From contig JAGBIC010000002.1 in NCBI GenBank assembly GCA_017935185.1, positions 1 to 64,000 of the forward strand: a stretch of DNA of 64,000 bases, written 5' to 3'. The stretch comes from Alistipes sp. (GTDB taxonomy: Bacteria > Bacteroidota > Bacteroidia > Bacteroidales > Rikenellaceae). The notes beneath the pieces are model-generated. The model saw only the letters and a program-made list of their open reading frames with translations. It was not told where the DNA came from and did not search any database. The translations under genes and the position numbers were made by a program. Below, one piece after another: positions 17,145 through 26,672 of this stretch. Position 1 is the first letter of the stretch; the number at the start of each line of letters is the position of its first letter.

Positions 17145-19484
17145 CTACTCTTTTACCAATCGCACTTCGTAGATTCGAGGGGTGGCATTTCCGTCTATAC
17201 CACTAAATTTAACTCTTAAAAAAGGTCTTGCCCGCAAATCCTCCGGTATCGGCAACACGGCAACCGCCGCCGAGCCATTGCCATCATCGGTCAACAACCC
17301 GACCTTCACACCTTCTATTTCAACAGCAGCCACCCTCGCTTTATCTGCACGATATACAATACGCACATTACGGGCAGCGCCCTCGCCCGTTGATAGTTGG
17401 TATGGGAAATAACCTTTAGCCTCTCGCCAATGACGATTATCCTCGCCACCTGTTGACGACGACTCCATATTGATAAAATGGTCGCTTTCGGGCTGCTGTT
17501 CGCCGCAAACCACGACATCGGCTGTGATAGAAACAAGAGTCATACGCTCCTTTTCTCGTTGCGCCAACTCTGCCATCTGCTGTTTAATATTCTGTTCTGA
17601 ACGCAATGGCCAATAGACCATATATCGCTGACCATGAATCTTATAGAAAGGCTGAAGCGTCATCTGCTCGAAGCGGGCAGGGTAGAGGCCTGTCAGCTTA
17701 AAAGTCAAAGGTTTATCGCCCTTCCCGATATGATTCAACAACGACTCCGCATCACCTACCACACAAGGCATCTCCTCCAAAGGCAACATCGGACCATGGG
17801 CAACATGATCCATACGATGTACATCGGCAAACATACCATCCTGCTGCTGCGCGCCCAAAGATGCAGCCAACACCACAGGACCATACATAAATGAATAGTT
17901 CTCCGAGCCATCGGGAAGTTGCTCGGCACGCAACGACATAGGCAAGTTCATCTGCACCTTATCACCATTATGCCACTCACGACGTAAAGCTATATAGCCA
18001 TTCTCTACAGCAACACTCTGCTTTTGACCGTTCAGCAACACATCCACACCCTGTGCATCACACCATGACGGCACTCGCAGACGCAGAGTGAAAGGTTTGC
18101 GACCTTTGGTCGGAGTTACGATTATTGTTGTGGTCTCCTCCTCGGGAAATGCCGTAACCTGCTCTATCACCGCATATTTCCACTCAACTTTTGAGGGAAT
18201 ATAGAGATTAACGCTCAACGCATCATCATTTTGTGCATATATCATTTCGCCATAACGAGCATGATTCTCGATACCCGAGCCAACACAACACCAAAACGAT
18301 GTCTGAGGCTGCGAATAGACTCTATAATGGCCCGAACGCATAGGGGTGAAGTAGACCAATCCTCCCTGCTCGGGGTGCTGACTCGACAATATGTGGTTAT
18401 ATAATGCCCGCTCGTAATAATCAATATACTTCGAATCGCCACTTGTCTCATAGAGCATCTTTGTCAGGCGCAACATATTATAGGTATTGCATGTTTCCGG
18501 GCCCTGCTCGCTTGTGAGCATTGACGAGAAATCCTCGGCAGGATGGAAATGTTCTCGCACGCTGTTGCCACCAATAGATATTGTTCTGTTCTCTACCACT
18601 GCACTCCAGAACATACGGGCTGCCGCATCCCACTCCATATTCCCCTCAACATCGGCAATGCGTTTAAAACCGACAACCTTCGGTATTTGGGTGTTGGCAT
18701 GCATACCCGTCAAACAATCCTCGCCACGCAACAATGGTTCAAGGAGCTCCTTATCGCAAAATCTTCTCGCAAGCTCCATATATCGTTTTTCGCCTGTGAT
18801 GACAGCCGCATCGGCAAAAACCTCGTTAAGACCTCCATGCTCGCTGTAAAGCATGCGCTGCACCTGCTTGTCATCAAGATTCTTAACCACCTGATACATC
18901 CACTCCGTTAGCGCAGCAAGCATCCTCTTGGCACTCTCATAACCCGCCTGCTGATATGCATCACGCAAACCCGCATAGATCTTATGTATATTATATAGAG
19001 GTACCCATCCGCCATTCAAATCAAACCTGCCGGCACGAATATTTCCCTCCGAAATCTCTTGCCAAATTCGCTTGCCATTAGGTGCGCCACAAAGATATCC
19101 ATCGCCGCTATTCTTTTGACAAAGCTCAAGCTCCGACAACATATACTCCAATCGCTGGCGAATCTCATCATCACCGGTAGAGGCGTACATATATGAAAGA
19201 GCCGAGAGATAATGCCCTCCGATATGACCATCCAAACCCGTATTCTCCCAATTCGGATAATTCTCGGCTTTGGGTTTCAATCCCGCCTCTTTGCGATAGG
19301 GAGCCAACAGACGGTCGGGATCAAGAGCCATCAGATAGCATTTATCCATCTGCTCGGCATGCTTAAAGGGAGATGCAGACAGTCGCACCTTGCTCACGGG
19401 GATACTCTCAACCACTGTAGTCGTTTGACTGCTGACATTCCATACAAATGATAGAAAAGCCCAAAATATTATAAGTTGCTTCAT
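17145..19484 (-). CDS. GH127/GH146-type beta-L-arabinofuranosidase (DUF1680)
   Basis: Secreted glycosidase of about 779 residues, probably releasing L-arabinofuranose from plant or glycoprotein glycans. From the ATG at 19484 there is a signal peptide (MKQLIIFWAFLSFVWNVSSQ), an alpha/alpha-barrel catalytic domain, and C-terminal beta-domains. The Zn site and Cys nucleophile of the family are visible: Glu330 and Cys332 in PETCNTYN, Cys399 and Cys400 in FWCCVGSG (in HypBA1 the first of this Cys pair is the nucleophile). An in-frame ATG seven codons upstream (19505) overlaps the probable -7 element, so 19484 is chosen. It is a lone gene, with no SusC/D pair adjacent. GH127 and GH146 cannot be separated by eye. 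Confidence 0.85.
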   Translation of the reverse strand: MKQLIIFWAFLSFVWNVSSQTTTVVESIPVSKVRLSASPFKHAEQMDKCYLMALDPDRLLAPYRKEAGLKPKAENYPNWENTGLDGHIGGHYLSALSYMYASTGDDEIRQRLEYMLSELELCQKNSGDGYLCGAPNGKRIWQEISEGNIRAGRFDLNGGWVPLYNIHKIYAGLRDAYQQAGYESAKRMLAALTEWMYQVVKNLDDKQVQRMLYSEHGGLNEVFADAAVITGEKRYMELARRFCDKELLEPLLRGEDCLTGMHANTQIPKVVGFKRIADVEGNMEWDAAARMFWSAVVENRTISIGGNSVREHFHPAEDFSSMLTSEQGPETCNTYNMLRLTKMLYETSGDSKYIDYYERALYNHILSSQHPEQGGLVYFTPMRSGHYRVYSQPQTSFWCCVGSGIENHARYGEMIYAQNDDALSVNLYIPSKVEWKYAVIEQVTAFPEEETTTIIVTPTKGRKPFTLRLRVPSWCDAQGVDVLLNGQKQSVAVENGYIALRREWHNGDKVQMNLPMSLRAEQLPDGSENYSFMYGPVVLAASLGAQQQDGMFADVHRMDHVAHGPMLPLEEMPCVVGDAESLLNHIGKGDKPLTFKLTGLYPARFEQMTLQPFYKIHGQRYMVYWPLRSEQNIKQQMAELAQREKERMTLVSITADVVVCGEQQPESDHFINMESSSTGGEDNRHWREAKGYFPYQLSTGEGAARNVRIVYRADKARVAAVEIEGVKVGLLTDDGNGSAAVAVLPIPEDLRARPFLRVKFSGIDGNATPRIYEVRLVKE

Positions 19485-19502
19485 ATTTAAATAAACTTTA
19501 TA

Positions 19503-19533
19503 CAAAGTTACCTAATTATCTGTAAACCACAAA
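19503..19533 (-). promoter_or_regulatory. Promoter of GH127 gene
   Basis: On the minus strand TTTG at 19533-19530, 19 bases, then TAACTTTG at 19510-19503; a full match to the Bacteroidota -33/-7 pattern. The -33 element sits inside the T-run of the upstream terminator. Confidence 0.65.
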
Positions 19534-19566
19534 AAAAAGTGCGCCACCATTTCCGGTGACGCACTA
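19531..19566 (-). terminator. Terminator of the surface lipoprotein gene
   Basis: Minus-strand hairpin AGTGCG-(T)-CACC / GGTG-(G)-CGCACT followed by eight T; positioned 20 bases after the lipoprotein stop. Confidence 0.85.
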
Positions 19567-19585
19567 CTCTTATAAGATAAAGGTT

Positions 19586-21073
19586 CTACTCCCTCACACA
19601 ACGTACCTGCATGGCATTTGCGCGGTACATAGGCTTCTGTGGCTCGTAGCGGTTATTTACGGCACGAGTAGTATTCAGGTCAAAGAATAGCGACTCGGCC
19701 TGTTTGCCATCAGCTGCAGCCGTCCAATAATAGCCTACCCAAGGCATTGGGGCATGCTCATAACCGTAGTTGTTCATATTGGTAAGTACGCCGTTCTCAA
19801 AGCTGCGACGACCTGCACCGGGCATAAAGAGCTTAACGCCGGTAGACAAATCAACAAGATTCCATCCGTAACGATTACGCATATCCTCCAACGAGGCCAT
19901 ATCCTCGGCAGTATCAATATCAAATGCGGTGTATATACCACCCTCGGGCACACGCCAACCGCGGGGACAGGGATCATATACACTCTTCTCGGCACCGCCC
20001 CAAAGAGTATCATCATGACCATTATAGAGCCAATCGTAATCATTGCTCTCCAAACCTAACACTATTGCATTGGGATTGGCGATAGCATACTCAAGAGTAC
20101 CAACCTCGTCGCTCGTATCGGCATTAACATATCGCATATATGTTGTTTTGCCCGCACCGTTAATAATACTCTTATCGTAGTTAAAAGTAAAACGGTAATC
20201 ACGAGAGCGCACAAACGGATCTTTGCGACCCCACTGATAATACAGGCCATACGAACGATAGATATCATCGGTTGTCTTATTGTTACTACCATTGTGGTAT
20301 GCACCCAGATTTCGATCCATGAAAGTTCCGACAGATGTGGTTATAGCATTTGACTCAACATCCGAACCTGTTATCCACAAATGCCAGCTCCAGATGATAT
20401 TTCCGGCCTCATCGTATGCTGCAACAACTGCATTGCCATCGGGCACCTCGTCGCCGACATCTTTGTCATCCTCATCAAGCACATCATTGGGCGACACGAA
20501 GAAGGTGAATTTGCCTGTATCGGCATCGTAGCGATAGTGATCGATCAGACGATCCTCGGTCTGCCACAAGATATCCACATTTGCAGGAGAGATACGCTCT
20601 GAACTCTCGCCCTTATGGGTACAATCAATGATATATCGGGTGTTATACTCGCTGATAACATAGCTGTTTGAATATTTGTCCGACAAATCGACCTGCTTGT
20701 TAAGCAGCGAAAGGAACGACTTGATGGATTTGGCGGTTCCGGCAGCGGTATAGCCTGTCAACTTCAGGTCGCCATTCTCTACAACACCTGCATCATCGGC
20801 AGTAAAGGCCGACGGAGCTTTGATGGTAATCACCCAATTGGTCATATCCACATTTTCGACTGTCCATCCATCGGGAACGACAGAAACCGACAAAGATGTG
20901 ATATTACGAGCGATGAAAGGCACTTTGACAGTTGCTCCAAACTCAGTGACAATCTGTCCCTGAATAGAGAACTCAAAGTCATATTTCTCCTCATCAGTAC
21001 ATGATGTCAGTGCTGTAACACAGACCATTACAGCCGACACAACATAAAAAAATCCTCGAAAAAGAGTCTTCAT
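19586..21073 (-). CDS. Surface lipoprotein with C-terminal Fibrobacter-paralogous-type domain
   Basis: A 495-residue lipoprotein: signal peptide and lipobox ending ALTSC (Cys25), then an N-terminal beta-rich region (about 30-120) that looks like an adhesin or BACON-like fold, and a C-terminal domain (about 225-495) with WSWHLWIT, FMDRNLGA, YYQWGRKDPF and DPCPRGWRVP, ending in MQVRCVRE. These motifs are typical of the large Bacteroidales and Fibrobacter family often annotated as Fibrobacter succinogenes major paralogous domain or fimbrillin-like; function is not established, probably a surface or glycan-interacting role. Monocistronic, with its own -7 element and terminator. Confidence 0.75.
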   Translation of the reverse strand: MKTLFRGFFYVVSAVMVCVTALTSCTDEEKYDFEFSIQGQIVTEFGATVKVPFIARNITSLSVSVVPDGWTVENVDMTNWVITIKAPSAFTADDAGVVENGDLKLTGYTAAGTAKSIKSFLSLLNKQVDLSDKYSNSYVISEYNTRYIIDCTHKGESSERISPANVDILWQTEDRLIDHYRYDADTGKFTFFVSPNDVLDEDDKDVGDEVPDGNAVVAAYDEAGNIIWSWHLWITGSDVESNAITTSVGTFMDRNLGAYHNGSNNKTTDDIYRSYGLYYQWGRKDPFVRSRDYRFTFNYDKSIINGAGKTTYMRYVNADTSDEVGTLEYAIANPNAIVLGLESNDYDWLYNGHDDTLWGGAEKSVYDPCPRGWRVPEGGIYTAFDIDTAEDMASLEDMRNRYGWNLVDLSTGVKLFMPGAGRRSFENGVLTNMNNYGYEHAPMPWVGYYWTAAADGKQAESLFFDLNTTRAVNNRYEPQKPMYRANAMQVRCVRE

Positions 21074-21111
21074 ATCTATTTTATTATCCTACTTCTGGTT
21101 AAAAACTCCTG

Positions 21112-21119
21112 CAAATATA
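21112..21119 (-). promoter_or_regulatory. Promoter -7 element of the lipoprotein gene
   Basis: TATATTTG followed by C on the minus strand, 39 bases upstream of the ATG; the -33 element is not clear. The remaining intergenic DNA to 21235 is AT-rich and shows nothing else. Confidence 0.55.
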
Positions 21120-21235
21120 CCAAAAAACCTGCGATTTCCTGCAATTATAAATATTTATTTAACTTTTATATGCTAAATAATACCGTAAAGTAAACGTCAA
21201 GATTCAAAATTTATTATATAAAACGCAAAAAACAA

Positions 21236-21266
21236 AATCCCCAACCTGCAAAACAGGTCGGGGATT
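21236..21266 (-). terminator. Terminator of floA operon
   Basis: Long hairpin AATCCCC-GACCTG / CAGGTT-GGGGATT (minus strand) followed by TTTGTTTTTT; ends the run of genes that finishes with floA. Confidence 0.9.
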
Positions 21267-21288
21267 GAGTTATAAAGCTATCGAAACA

Positions 21289-22263
21289 CTATTTCTTATC
21301 TGTCTTTGAGATAGCATCACGCATCTGGGTGTCGGCCATGATGTTTTTCATCTTATAATAGTCCATGATGCCCAAATTTCCGTTACGGAAAGCCTCGGCC
21401 ATCGCCAATGGCACTTCAGCCTCGGCCAAAATAACTTTTGCACGTGCATCCTGCGCCTTGGCACGATTCTCCTGCTCCAAAGCCACCGCCATGGCACGAC
21501 GCTCCTCGGCTTTCGCCTGCGCAATATTTTTATCGGCATCAGCCTGATCCATCTGCAACTGCGCACCAATATTCTTACCCACATCAATATCGGCGATATC
21601 GATAGATAGAATCTCGAACGCTGTACCCGCATCCAAACCCTTCTCAAGCACCACGCGTGAGATAGAATCGGGATTCTCCAGCACAATCTTGTGCGACATT
21701 GCCGAACCGATTGACGACACAATACCCTCGCCAACACGCGCCAAAACGGTCTCCTCACCGGCACCACCAACCAACTGCTTGATATTGGCACGAACGGTCA
21801 CACGAGCCTTGGCGATAAGCTGGATACCATCCTTCGCCACAGCAGCCACAGGGGGAGTATTTATCACCTTGGGATTAACCGACATCTGAACAGCCTCAAA
21901 CACATCACGACCAGCCAAATCAATAGCCGTAGCCATCTTGAAGTCGAGGTGGATATTCGCCTTCTGCGCCGACACCAAAGCATGTACCACATTTGTAACA
22001 TTACCGCCGGCCAGATAGTGAGCCTCAAGTTCGTTGGCATCGATGTTCAAGCCCGCCTTTGTACCCTCAATCATCGACGATACAATCACTCCGGGAGGCA
22101 CTCTGCGCCAACGCATCAAAAAGAGTTGCAACAAATTGATTTTAACACCCGACACCAAAGCCGAGAACCACAAACCCATGGGGATAAAATAGAAGATAAG
22201 CCATATTGCCACAAAGCACAGCAGGCCTACTATAACCAAAAATCCCAATTGTAATTCACCCAT
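21289..22263 (-). CDS. floA: Flotillin-like protein FloA
   Basis: Membrane scaffold protein of the bacterial flotillin family, thought to organise membrane microdomains. The 324-residue protein has an N-terminal membrane hairpin (about residues 5-50), an SPFH/PHB-like domain with the family stretch [19 protein letters not shown], and a C-terminal coiled-coil rich in Ala/Glu/Lys ([24 protein letters not shown]). Length is typical. It directly follows nfeD (35-base gap), the classical pairing of a flotillin and an NfeD protein. The upstream genes in the same direction are SPOR, trkH and a HAMP-like protein. Confidence 0.95.
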   Translation of the reverse strand: MGELQLGFLVIVGLLCFVAIWLIFYFIPMGLWFSALVSGVKINLLQLFLMRWRRVPPGVIVSSMIEGTKAGLNIDANELEAHYLAGGNVTNVVHALVSAQKANIHLDFKMATAIDLAGRDVFEAVQMSVNPKVINTPPVAAVAKDGIQLIAKARVTVRANIKQLVGGAGEETVLARVGEGIVSSIGSAMSHKIVLENPDSISRVVLEKGLDAGTAFEILSIDIADIDVGKNIGAQLQMDQADADKNIAQAKAEERRAMAVALEQENRAKAQDARAKVILAEAEVPLAMAEAFRNGNLGIMDYYKMKNIMADTQMRDAISKTDKK

Positions 22264-22298
22264 AATTATTATATTTTAATATTAAACATCTACTTACA

Positions 22299-22757
22299 TC
22301 ACAACTTCTTCACTAAAATGGTAAAATTCTCGAAACCAATCACTTCAACCTCACTGCGCTGGTCAATATACACATCCAGCGATTTGGCCTCAAAAATCTT
22401 TCCGCCAACCTCGACTTTTCCCATAGGCGAAAGACGCGACACAGCAACACCCTTATCGCCAATAGCAACTTTTTGTGACGGGCTCTCCATACTCGCACCC
22501 GTTACTTTATCTTTCAAAGCCAATCTTTGCCATGTCTTTGCACGCATCGACAGAACCGTTACCACAAGCGACAAAAGCAGGATTGCAACAATGGTTACCA
22601 CTCCGCCCGTCAAGCCAAAGCGCGAAAAGCCAAAAAACGCCGCAGCACCATAGCTGCTCAACGCCAACAATGAGCCCAAAATCGCTCCGGGCAGAAACAC
22701 GAGTTCCGCCACAAGGAAAAAGGCTCCCAACAATACCAGAAAAATAACAAGTCCCAT
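22299..22757 (-). CDS. NfeD family membrane protein (short form)
   Basis: A 152-residue protein with three or four membrane segments (about residues 1-70) and a C-terminal OB-fold (about 85-150; GDKGVAVSRLSPMGKVEVGGKIFEAKS), i.e. the short NfeD form without the N-terminal ClpP-like protease domain. NfeD proteins are partners of flotillins/SPFH proteins in membrane quality control, which fits its place just before floA. Gap to the SPOR gene upstream is 33 bases. Confidence 0.9.
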   Translation of the reverse strand: MGLVIFLVLLGAFFLVAELVFLPGAILGSLLALSSYGAAAFFGFSRFGLTGGVVTIVAILLLSLVVTVLSMRAKTWQRLALKDKVTGASMESPSQKVAIGDKGVAVSRLSPMGKVEVGGKIFEAKSLDVYIDQRSEVEVIGFENFTILVKKL

Positions 22758-22790
22758 ATTTGCAATCTATTTCGATTAAACTTCGTTTAT

Positions 22791-24347
22791 CTACTCCTCT
22801 TCCTCCTCGGCAGGCTCGGGGCGTATCTCATCAACTGTCACATTAAGGTTTTCGTCACATTTTTGTACTGCCTGCGCAACGCGATCGGCCATGGCTCGGC
22901 TTGCAAACATTCCAACCACAAAGGTATCTTCAGCGCTCTTTGATATTTGGCAATCGGCTGCCATGGTTTCGATAATTTCATGCACAGTATCATCAAGCTC
23001 ACCACCCTTGATCACAATACGATAGGTTATCGCAGCACCATCACCCAACTCCGAGAGGTTGGTCTTTTGGCCATCACACCACTCAACAATTTGGGGATTA
23101 CGGAATCCCTTTTTCTTCATAGCCTCAACAGCAGCCTCGGCCTCGGCACGACTCTTAAAGCCTCCCGCATAATAGCTGAAACGGCCATCCTCAAGGGTTT
23201 CGATACATAAAGGTGAGGCATTGCGGAATATCGACACCGCCTGCTTGTATTTGTAGGTTCCCAACAAAATCCTATATATAGTACCATACTCATACACCAC
23301 ACACTCGGGGATGGGATTAGAGTTGTTGTACGGGCTGCGGGGCGTAAACTCAATAGCCTGATAATCGACAAACGAACGACGTGCAACATCAATCTTCGGC
23401 AAACGATAATCAATCTGTCTCACACTGCGAGAAGCATTGGTGAGCGAGTCTATCGATGAGGTTACGTTGAGAAGCTTTGCGATATATGTTTCATAATTCA
23501 GCACAACAGGCTTTTGCAGACGATAATCGGCCAACGGCTCCGACACGCAGTTATCTATCGAAGAGAGTTTCTCCTCGCGAGCCTCCATCATCATATTTTC
23601 GGTAAGCTCCAGAATATCCTCACGATTCTCCTTCTCGAGAAAATATGAGTAAACATAGCATTTGTGATCGTATATCTCGGTCCAGACCTTTGCCATCTGA
23701 CGCTCCAAAACGAAGTTTTCATCCATAACAGCCTCCAACTCGCCATAGACACTTTCGGCCGAAGCTTCATCGCGAGCCAACAGATATTTATCGGCCAAAT
23801 CACGCACCTTATTATAATTCAGTACATATAAATTGGCATACTCATTAACCTGAGCCTCTTTAGCCTGCAACTCAAGCAATAATTTATAATCATCCGGATC
23901 CAAACTCTTCGACAAATAGGCATTGGTAAATATCGAACCCGTATTTTGGGCCGCTTGCGCACCACTGATATTACCCATTGACGATAGGACAAACTCCTGT
24001 TCGATGACATTTATCTGATCTATCAATTTAATCTTCTGAAGACGCATCGAATAGACCGCATTGCTGGCATCGGTTAGCATCACCATCAACGAATCGGAAC
24101 TTGCCATAGCCAATGAATCTCGCGACTCCACATTTTCACCAATCTGGCTACGCACACTGCGAATAACAGCCAAAAGCGAATCGGTTTTTACACGCAATTC
24201 ATTATCACTGCGCAACAAATCCATATATGCTTTATTCTCCTCCAGACCCGCAATACGAGAAACCACCTCCTGAGCAGAAGTTGCAGCGCCACACATCAGC
24301 GCAATCATAAATACTATAAAAAACTTATATCTTATCATCTCCACCAT
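22791..24347 (-). CDS. Exported SPOR-like repeat protein
   Basis: A 518-residue secreted protein with a signal peptide (MIRYKFFIVFMIALMCGAATSAQ when counted from the ATG at 24338), a long charged helical region (about 30-320) and two C-terminal SPOR-like repeats (about 350-420, YRILLGTYKYKQAV...YYAGGFKSRAEAEAAVEAMKKKGF; and about 435-505, ...FVVGMFASRAMADRVAQAVQ), then an acidic tail EPAEEEEE. SPOR domains bind denuded peptidoglycan, so a cell-wall or division role is possible. The ATG at 24347 overlaps the end of trkH by 13 bases, indicating coupling. The specific family is not recognised. Confidence 0.65.
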   Translation of the reverse strand: MVEMIRYKFFIVFMIALMCGAATSAQEVVSRIAGLEENKAYMDLLRSDNELRVKTDSLLAVIRSVRSQIGENVESRDSLAMASSDSLMVMLTDASNAVYSMRLQKIKLIDQINVIEQEFVLSSMGNISGAQAAQNTGSIFTNAYLSKSLDPDDYKLLLELQAKEAQVNEYANLYVLNYNKVRDLADKYLLARDEASAESVYGELEAVMDENFVLERQMAKVWTEIYDHKCYVYSYFLEKENREDILELTENMMMEAREEKLSSIDNCVSEPLADYRLQKPVVLNYETYIAKLLNVTSSIDSLTNASRSVRQIDYRLPKIDVARRSFVDYQAIEFTPRSPYNNSNPIPECVVYEYGTIYRILLGTYKYKQAVSIFRNASPLCIETLEDGRFSYYAGGFKSRAEAEAAVEAMKKKGFRNPQIVEWCDGQKTNLSELGDGAAITYRIVIKGGELDDTVHEIIETMAADCQISKSAEDTFVVGMFASRAMADRVAQAVQKCDENLNVTVDEIRPEPAEEEEE

Positions 24348-25780
24348 CTTATAAAAAAGAGTTGAATCAATCCAAATATCTCAAGACGGCCCAACAACAT
24401 GAGCAACGTCAAATTAAGTTTCGTAATTATGGGCATCAGCGAATAATTGGCCATAGTACCCACCTCACCGAAGCCCGGGCCTACATTACTCACACAGGCA
24501 ACAGCGGCCGAAAATCCTGTCAGCAAATCGGCACCAAACAAGGTATTAAAAAACGTACCGCCCATCACCAAAAGCATAAACGCCACAATATATACCATCA
24601 CGCCATTCAGTATCTCCCTATCTTGAGGAATTCCATCAATCTTGGTGCGAAAAACGGCAGCAGGGTGCTGCTGAGCACGCAATCGGGTGCGCAAAGTCTT
24701 AAATGCCAGCACAAGCCTATCCATCTTCAAGCCACCCGCGGTTGAGCCTGCACATGCACACACCATCGAGCAGAATATCAGGATAAGTATAGCAAATGAG
24801 GTCCAGCTATTGCAATCCGTCGTTGCAAATCCCGTCGTGGTGATAAGCGATGCCGTATGGAATAACGCACTTCGCAATGATGCACCCAAAGTGGGGTATA
24901 TATCAGCAGCCCACAAGCTGATGGCTATCAACAGCGACGCAGATGCGATAACCATGAAATATGTTCGTGTAACCTCCGAACGGAACATATTGTTTTTCTT
25001 GCCCGAGAGCGTATTATATATAATTCCGAAATGGATTCCGGAAAGTACAATAATACATACAAGTACAGCCTCTATGAGCGCCGAGTCAAAGAACCCTATA
25101 CTTGCATTTTTCGTACTGAAACCACAGGTACTGCTGGCCGACATTGCATGGCACACTGCATCAAACCAGCACATTCCCGAAAGTTTGAGCAGTAGGGTAG
25201 CTATTATGGTCAATCCTACATATACCGAAAAGATAATCTTAACAACCGTCATTGTTCGATAATTGAAATTATCCTTCGACAGCGACGACAGTTCGACATT
25301 GGTAAGCATCATCTTGCTGCGACCTATCGCAGGCAAAATAACCAATGCAAACATAATAACCCCGATACCGCCTATCCAGCAGGTAGACATACGCCAAAAA
25401 TGCAGTCCTCGGGGCAAATCCTCGATATCATTAAGGATTGATGCTCCGGTAGTCGTAAAACCCGATACGCTCTCAAACCACGCATTGACAAGCCCAAACT
25501 CGCCGCCCCACATCAGATATGGAAACATACCCACAAAGCTGGCCACAATCCACGAACCCACAACGATACAATACCCCTCCTTTTGAGAGATACGGTCGCT
25601 ACGTGGCACAAATATCAGTGGGAAAAATCCCATCAGCAACGTAAGCATCGAGGACATAAGCAACGGAGCGCAGGCCGAATCGACATTACTCACATAGGAT
25701 ATGCCGGCAGACAGGAGCATAAACGCCCCCAAGACCAGCAATACCATGCCTATGTATCTTATTACTACACTGAATCTCAT
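24335..25780 (-). CDS. trkH: Trk/Ktr-type potassium uptake channel subunit
   Basis: Membrane pore of a Trk/Ktr potassium uptake system, 481 residues with the four-fold repeated two-helix plus P-loop design. Selectivity-filter-like segments are visible as FTTTGASIL, SSTCGFSTKN, ITTTGFATTD and VSNVGPGFGE. A TrkA/KtrA gating subunit is expected but is not in this window. It follows a HAMP-like membrane protein by 23 bases and precedes the SPOR gene with an overlap, so all are one transcription unit leading to nfeD-floA. Confidence 0.92.
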   Translation of the reverse strand: MRFSVVIRYIGMVLLVLGAFMLLSAGISYVSNVDSACAPLLMSSMLTLLMGFFPLIFVPRSDRISQKEGYCIVVGSWIVASFVGMFPYLMWGGEFGLVNAWFESVSGFTTTGASILNDIEDLPRGLHFWRMSTCWIGGIGVIMFALVILPAIGRSKMMLTNVELSSLSKDNFNYRTMTVVKIIFSVYVGLTIIATLLLKLSGMCWFDAVCHAMSASSTCGFSTKNASIGFFDSALIEAVLVCIIVLSGIHFGIIYNTLSGKKNNMFRSEVTRTYFMVIASASLLIAISLWAADIYPTLGASLRSALFHTASLITTTGFATTDCNSWTSFAILILIFCSMVCACAGSTAGGLKMDRLVLAFKTLRTRLRAQQHPAAVFRTKIDGIPQDREILNGVMVYIVAFMLLVMGGTFFNTLFGADLLTGFSAAVACVSNVGPGFGEVGTMANYSLMPIITKLNLTLLMLLGRLEIFGLIQLFFIRWWR

Positions 25781-25803
25781 ATCAACCCACTACAAAAAGT
25801 TTA

Positions 25804-26580
25804 TTACTTTATCGCTTTAGGGTTATTTATCATCACCTCAATCTTTTCGTTGAGTTCCTTAATCTCATCACGACACTCGGCCTTCATCGAATATGGGGTT
25901 TTGTACCGCAGCGAGCGAGCCAACTCCTGATTTATTCCGATAATCGGCTTGACGGTATATATCATGATGAAATAGTAGAACATCAACAAGATAACTATCA
26001 TAACCACCAGCGAGATAAATACAGGGGTTACAGATCTGTACGCATTACGATTGAGTTGCTCGGCACGAGGGGTGAGGGAGCTCTGCGCCAACGACATCAC
26101 TCGAATGATGCCATCGCTTATTTTGTTATAGACGGGCTCATAATTATCGTCATACCACTTTCGGCCATCGAAGAGCTGCGACCCCGCATCCGCATTATCA
26201 CCACCGGCCAGCATAGCATCTATAACCCGCCCTAACTCTGCGATGTGTTGATCCAGAGAATCGAGTATTGATGTATCCGATGACGACATTGCGGCACGGG
26301 CGCGGCGCACCGTCACACCCAACTCATCATAACTGCTCTTACACTGCTCAACATACGTACTGTCGCGCAAAACGGCATAATTCACAACCGCACGGTCATT
26401 GACGTGCAACGCATCGATAATATTCTTTGACTCCTCGATACTTTTACGGCTGCTAACCAAGATAGCCTCAATATCGACACTCATGTGGCTAAGCTCAAAC
26501 AACGAAACCATACCCGAAAAGAAGAGTAGGGTAACAATGCCTAAAAAACCTATTGTGATTCTTTTACGGATTCCTGTCAT
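25804..26580 (-). CDS. Membrane sensor-like protein without output domain
   Basis: A 258-residue protein with an N-terminal membrane helix (about 8-28), a periplasmic helical region of some 150 residues like the four-helix bundle of chemoreceptor-type sensors, a second membrane helix (about 182-206, VFISLVVMIVILLMFYYFIMIY) and a short HAMP-like cytoplasmic tail ending ...NPKAIK. No kinase, cyclase or methyl-accepting domain follows; the frame simply stops. It heads the operon with trkH, so an osmotic or ionic sensing role is conceivable but speculative. Could be a truncated sensor kinase; no kinase remnant is seen downstream. Confidence 0.6.
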   Translation of the reverse strand: MTGIRKRITIGFLGIVTLLFFSGMVSLFELSHMSVDIEAILVSSRKSIEESKNIIDALHVNDRAVVNYAVLRDSTYVEQCKSSYDELGVTVRRARAAMSSSDTSILDSLDQHIAELGRVIDAMLAGGDNADAGSQLFDGRKWYDDNYEPVYNKISDGIIRVMSLAQSSLTPRAEQLNRNAYRSVTPVFISLVVMIVILLMFYYFIMIYTVKPIIGINQELARSLRYKTPYSMKAECRDEIKELNEKIEVMINNPKAIK

Positions 26581-26618
26581 ACACCCGAATTATATTACAC
26601 TATATAGCCTATATAGTG

Positions 26619-26649
26619 CAAATATAAATAATTATTTATTCTTGCCAAA
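26619..26649 (-). promoter_or_regulatory. Promoter of sensor-trkH-floA operon
   Basis: Minus strand TTTG at 26649-26646, 19 bases, TATATTTG at 26626-26619, about 39 bases upstream of the first ATG. Good match in both boxes and spacing. Confidence 0.7.
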
Positions 26650-26672
26650 ATATATCAGGCAATGAGATACAT

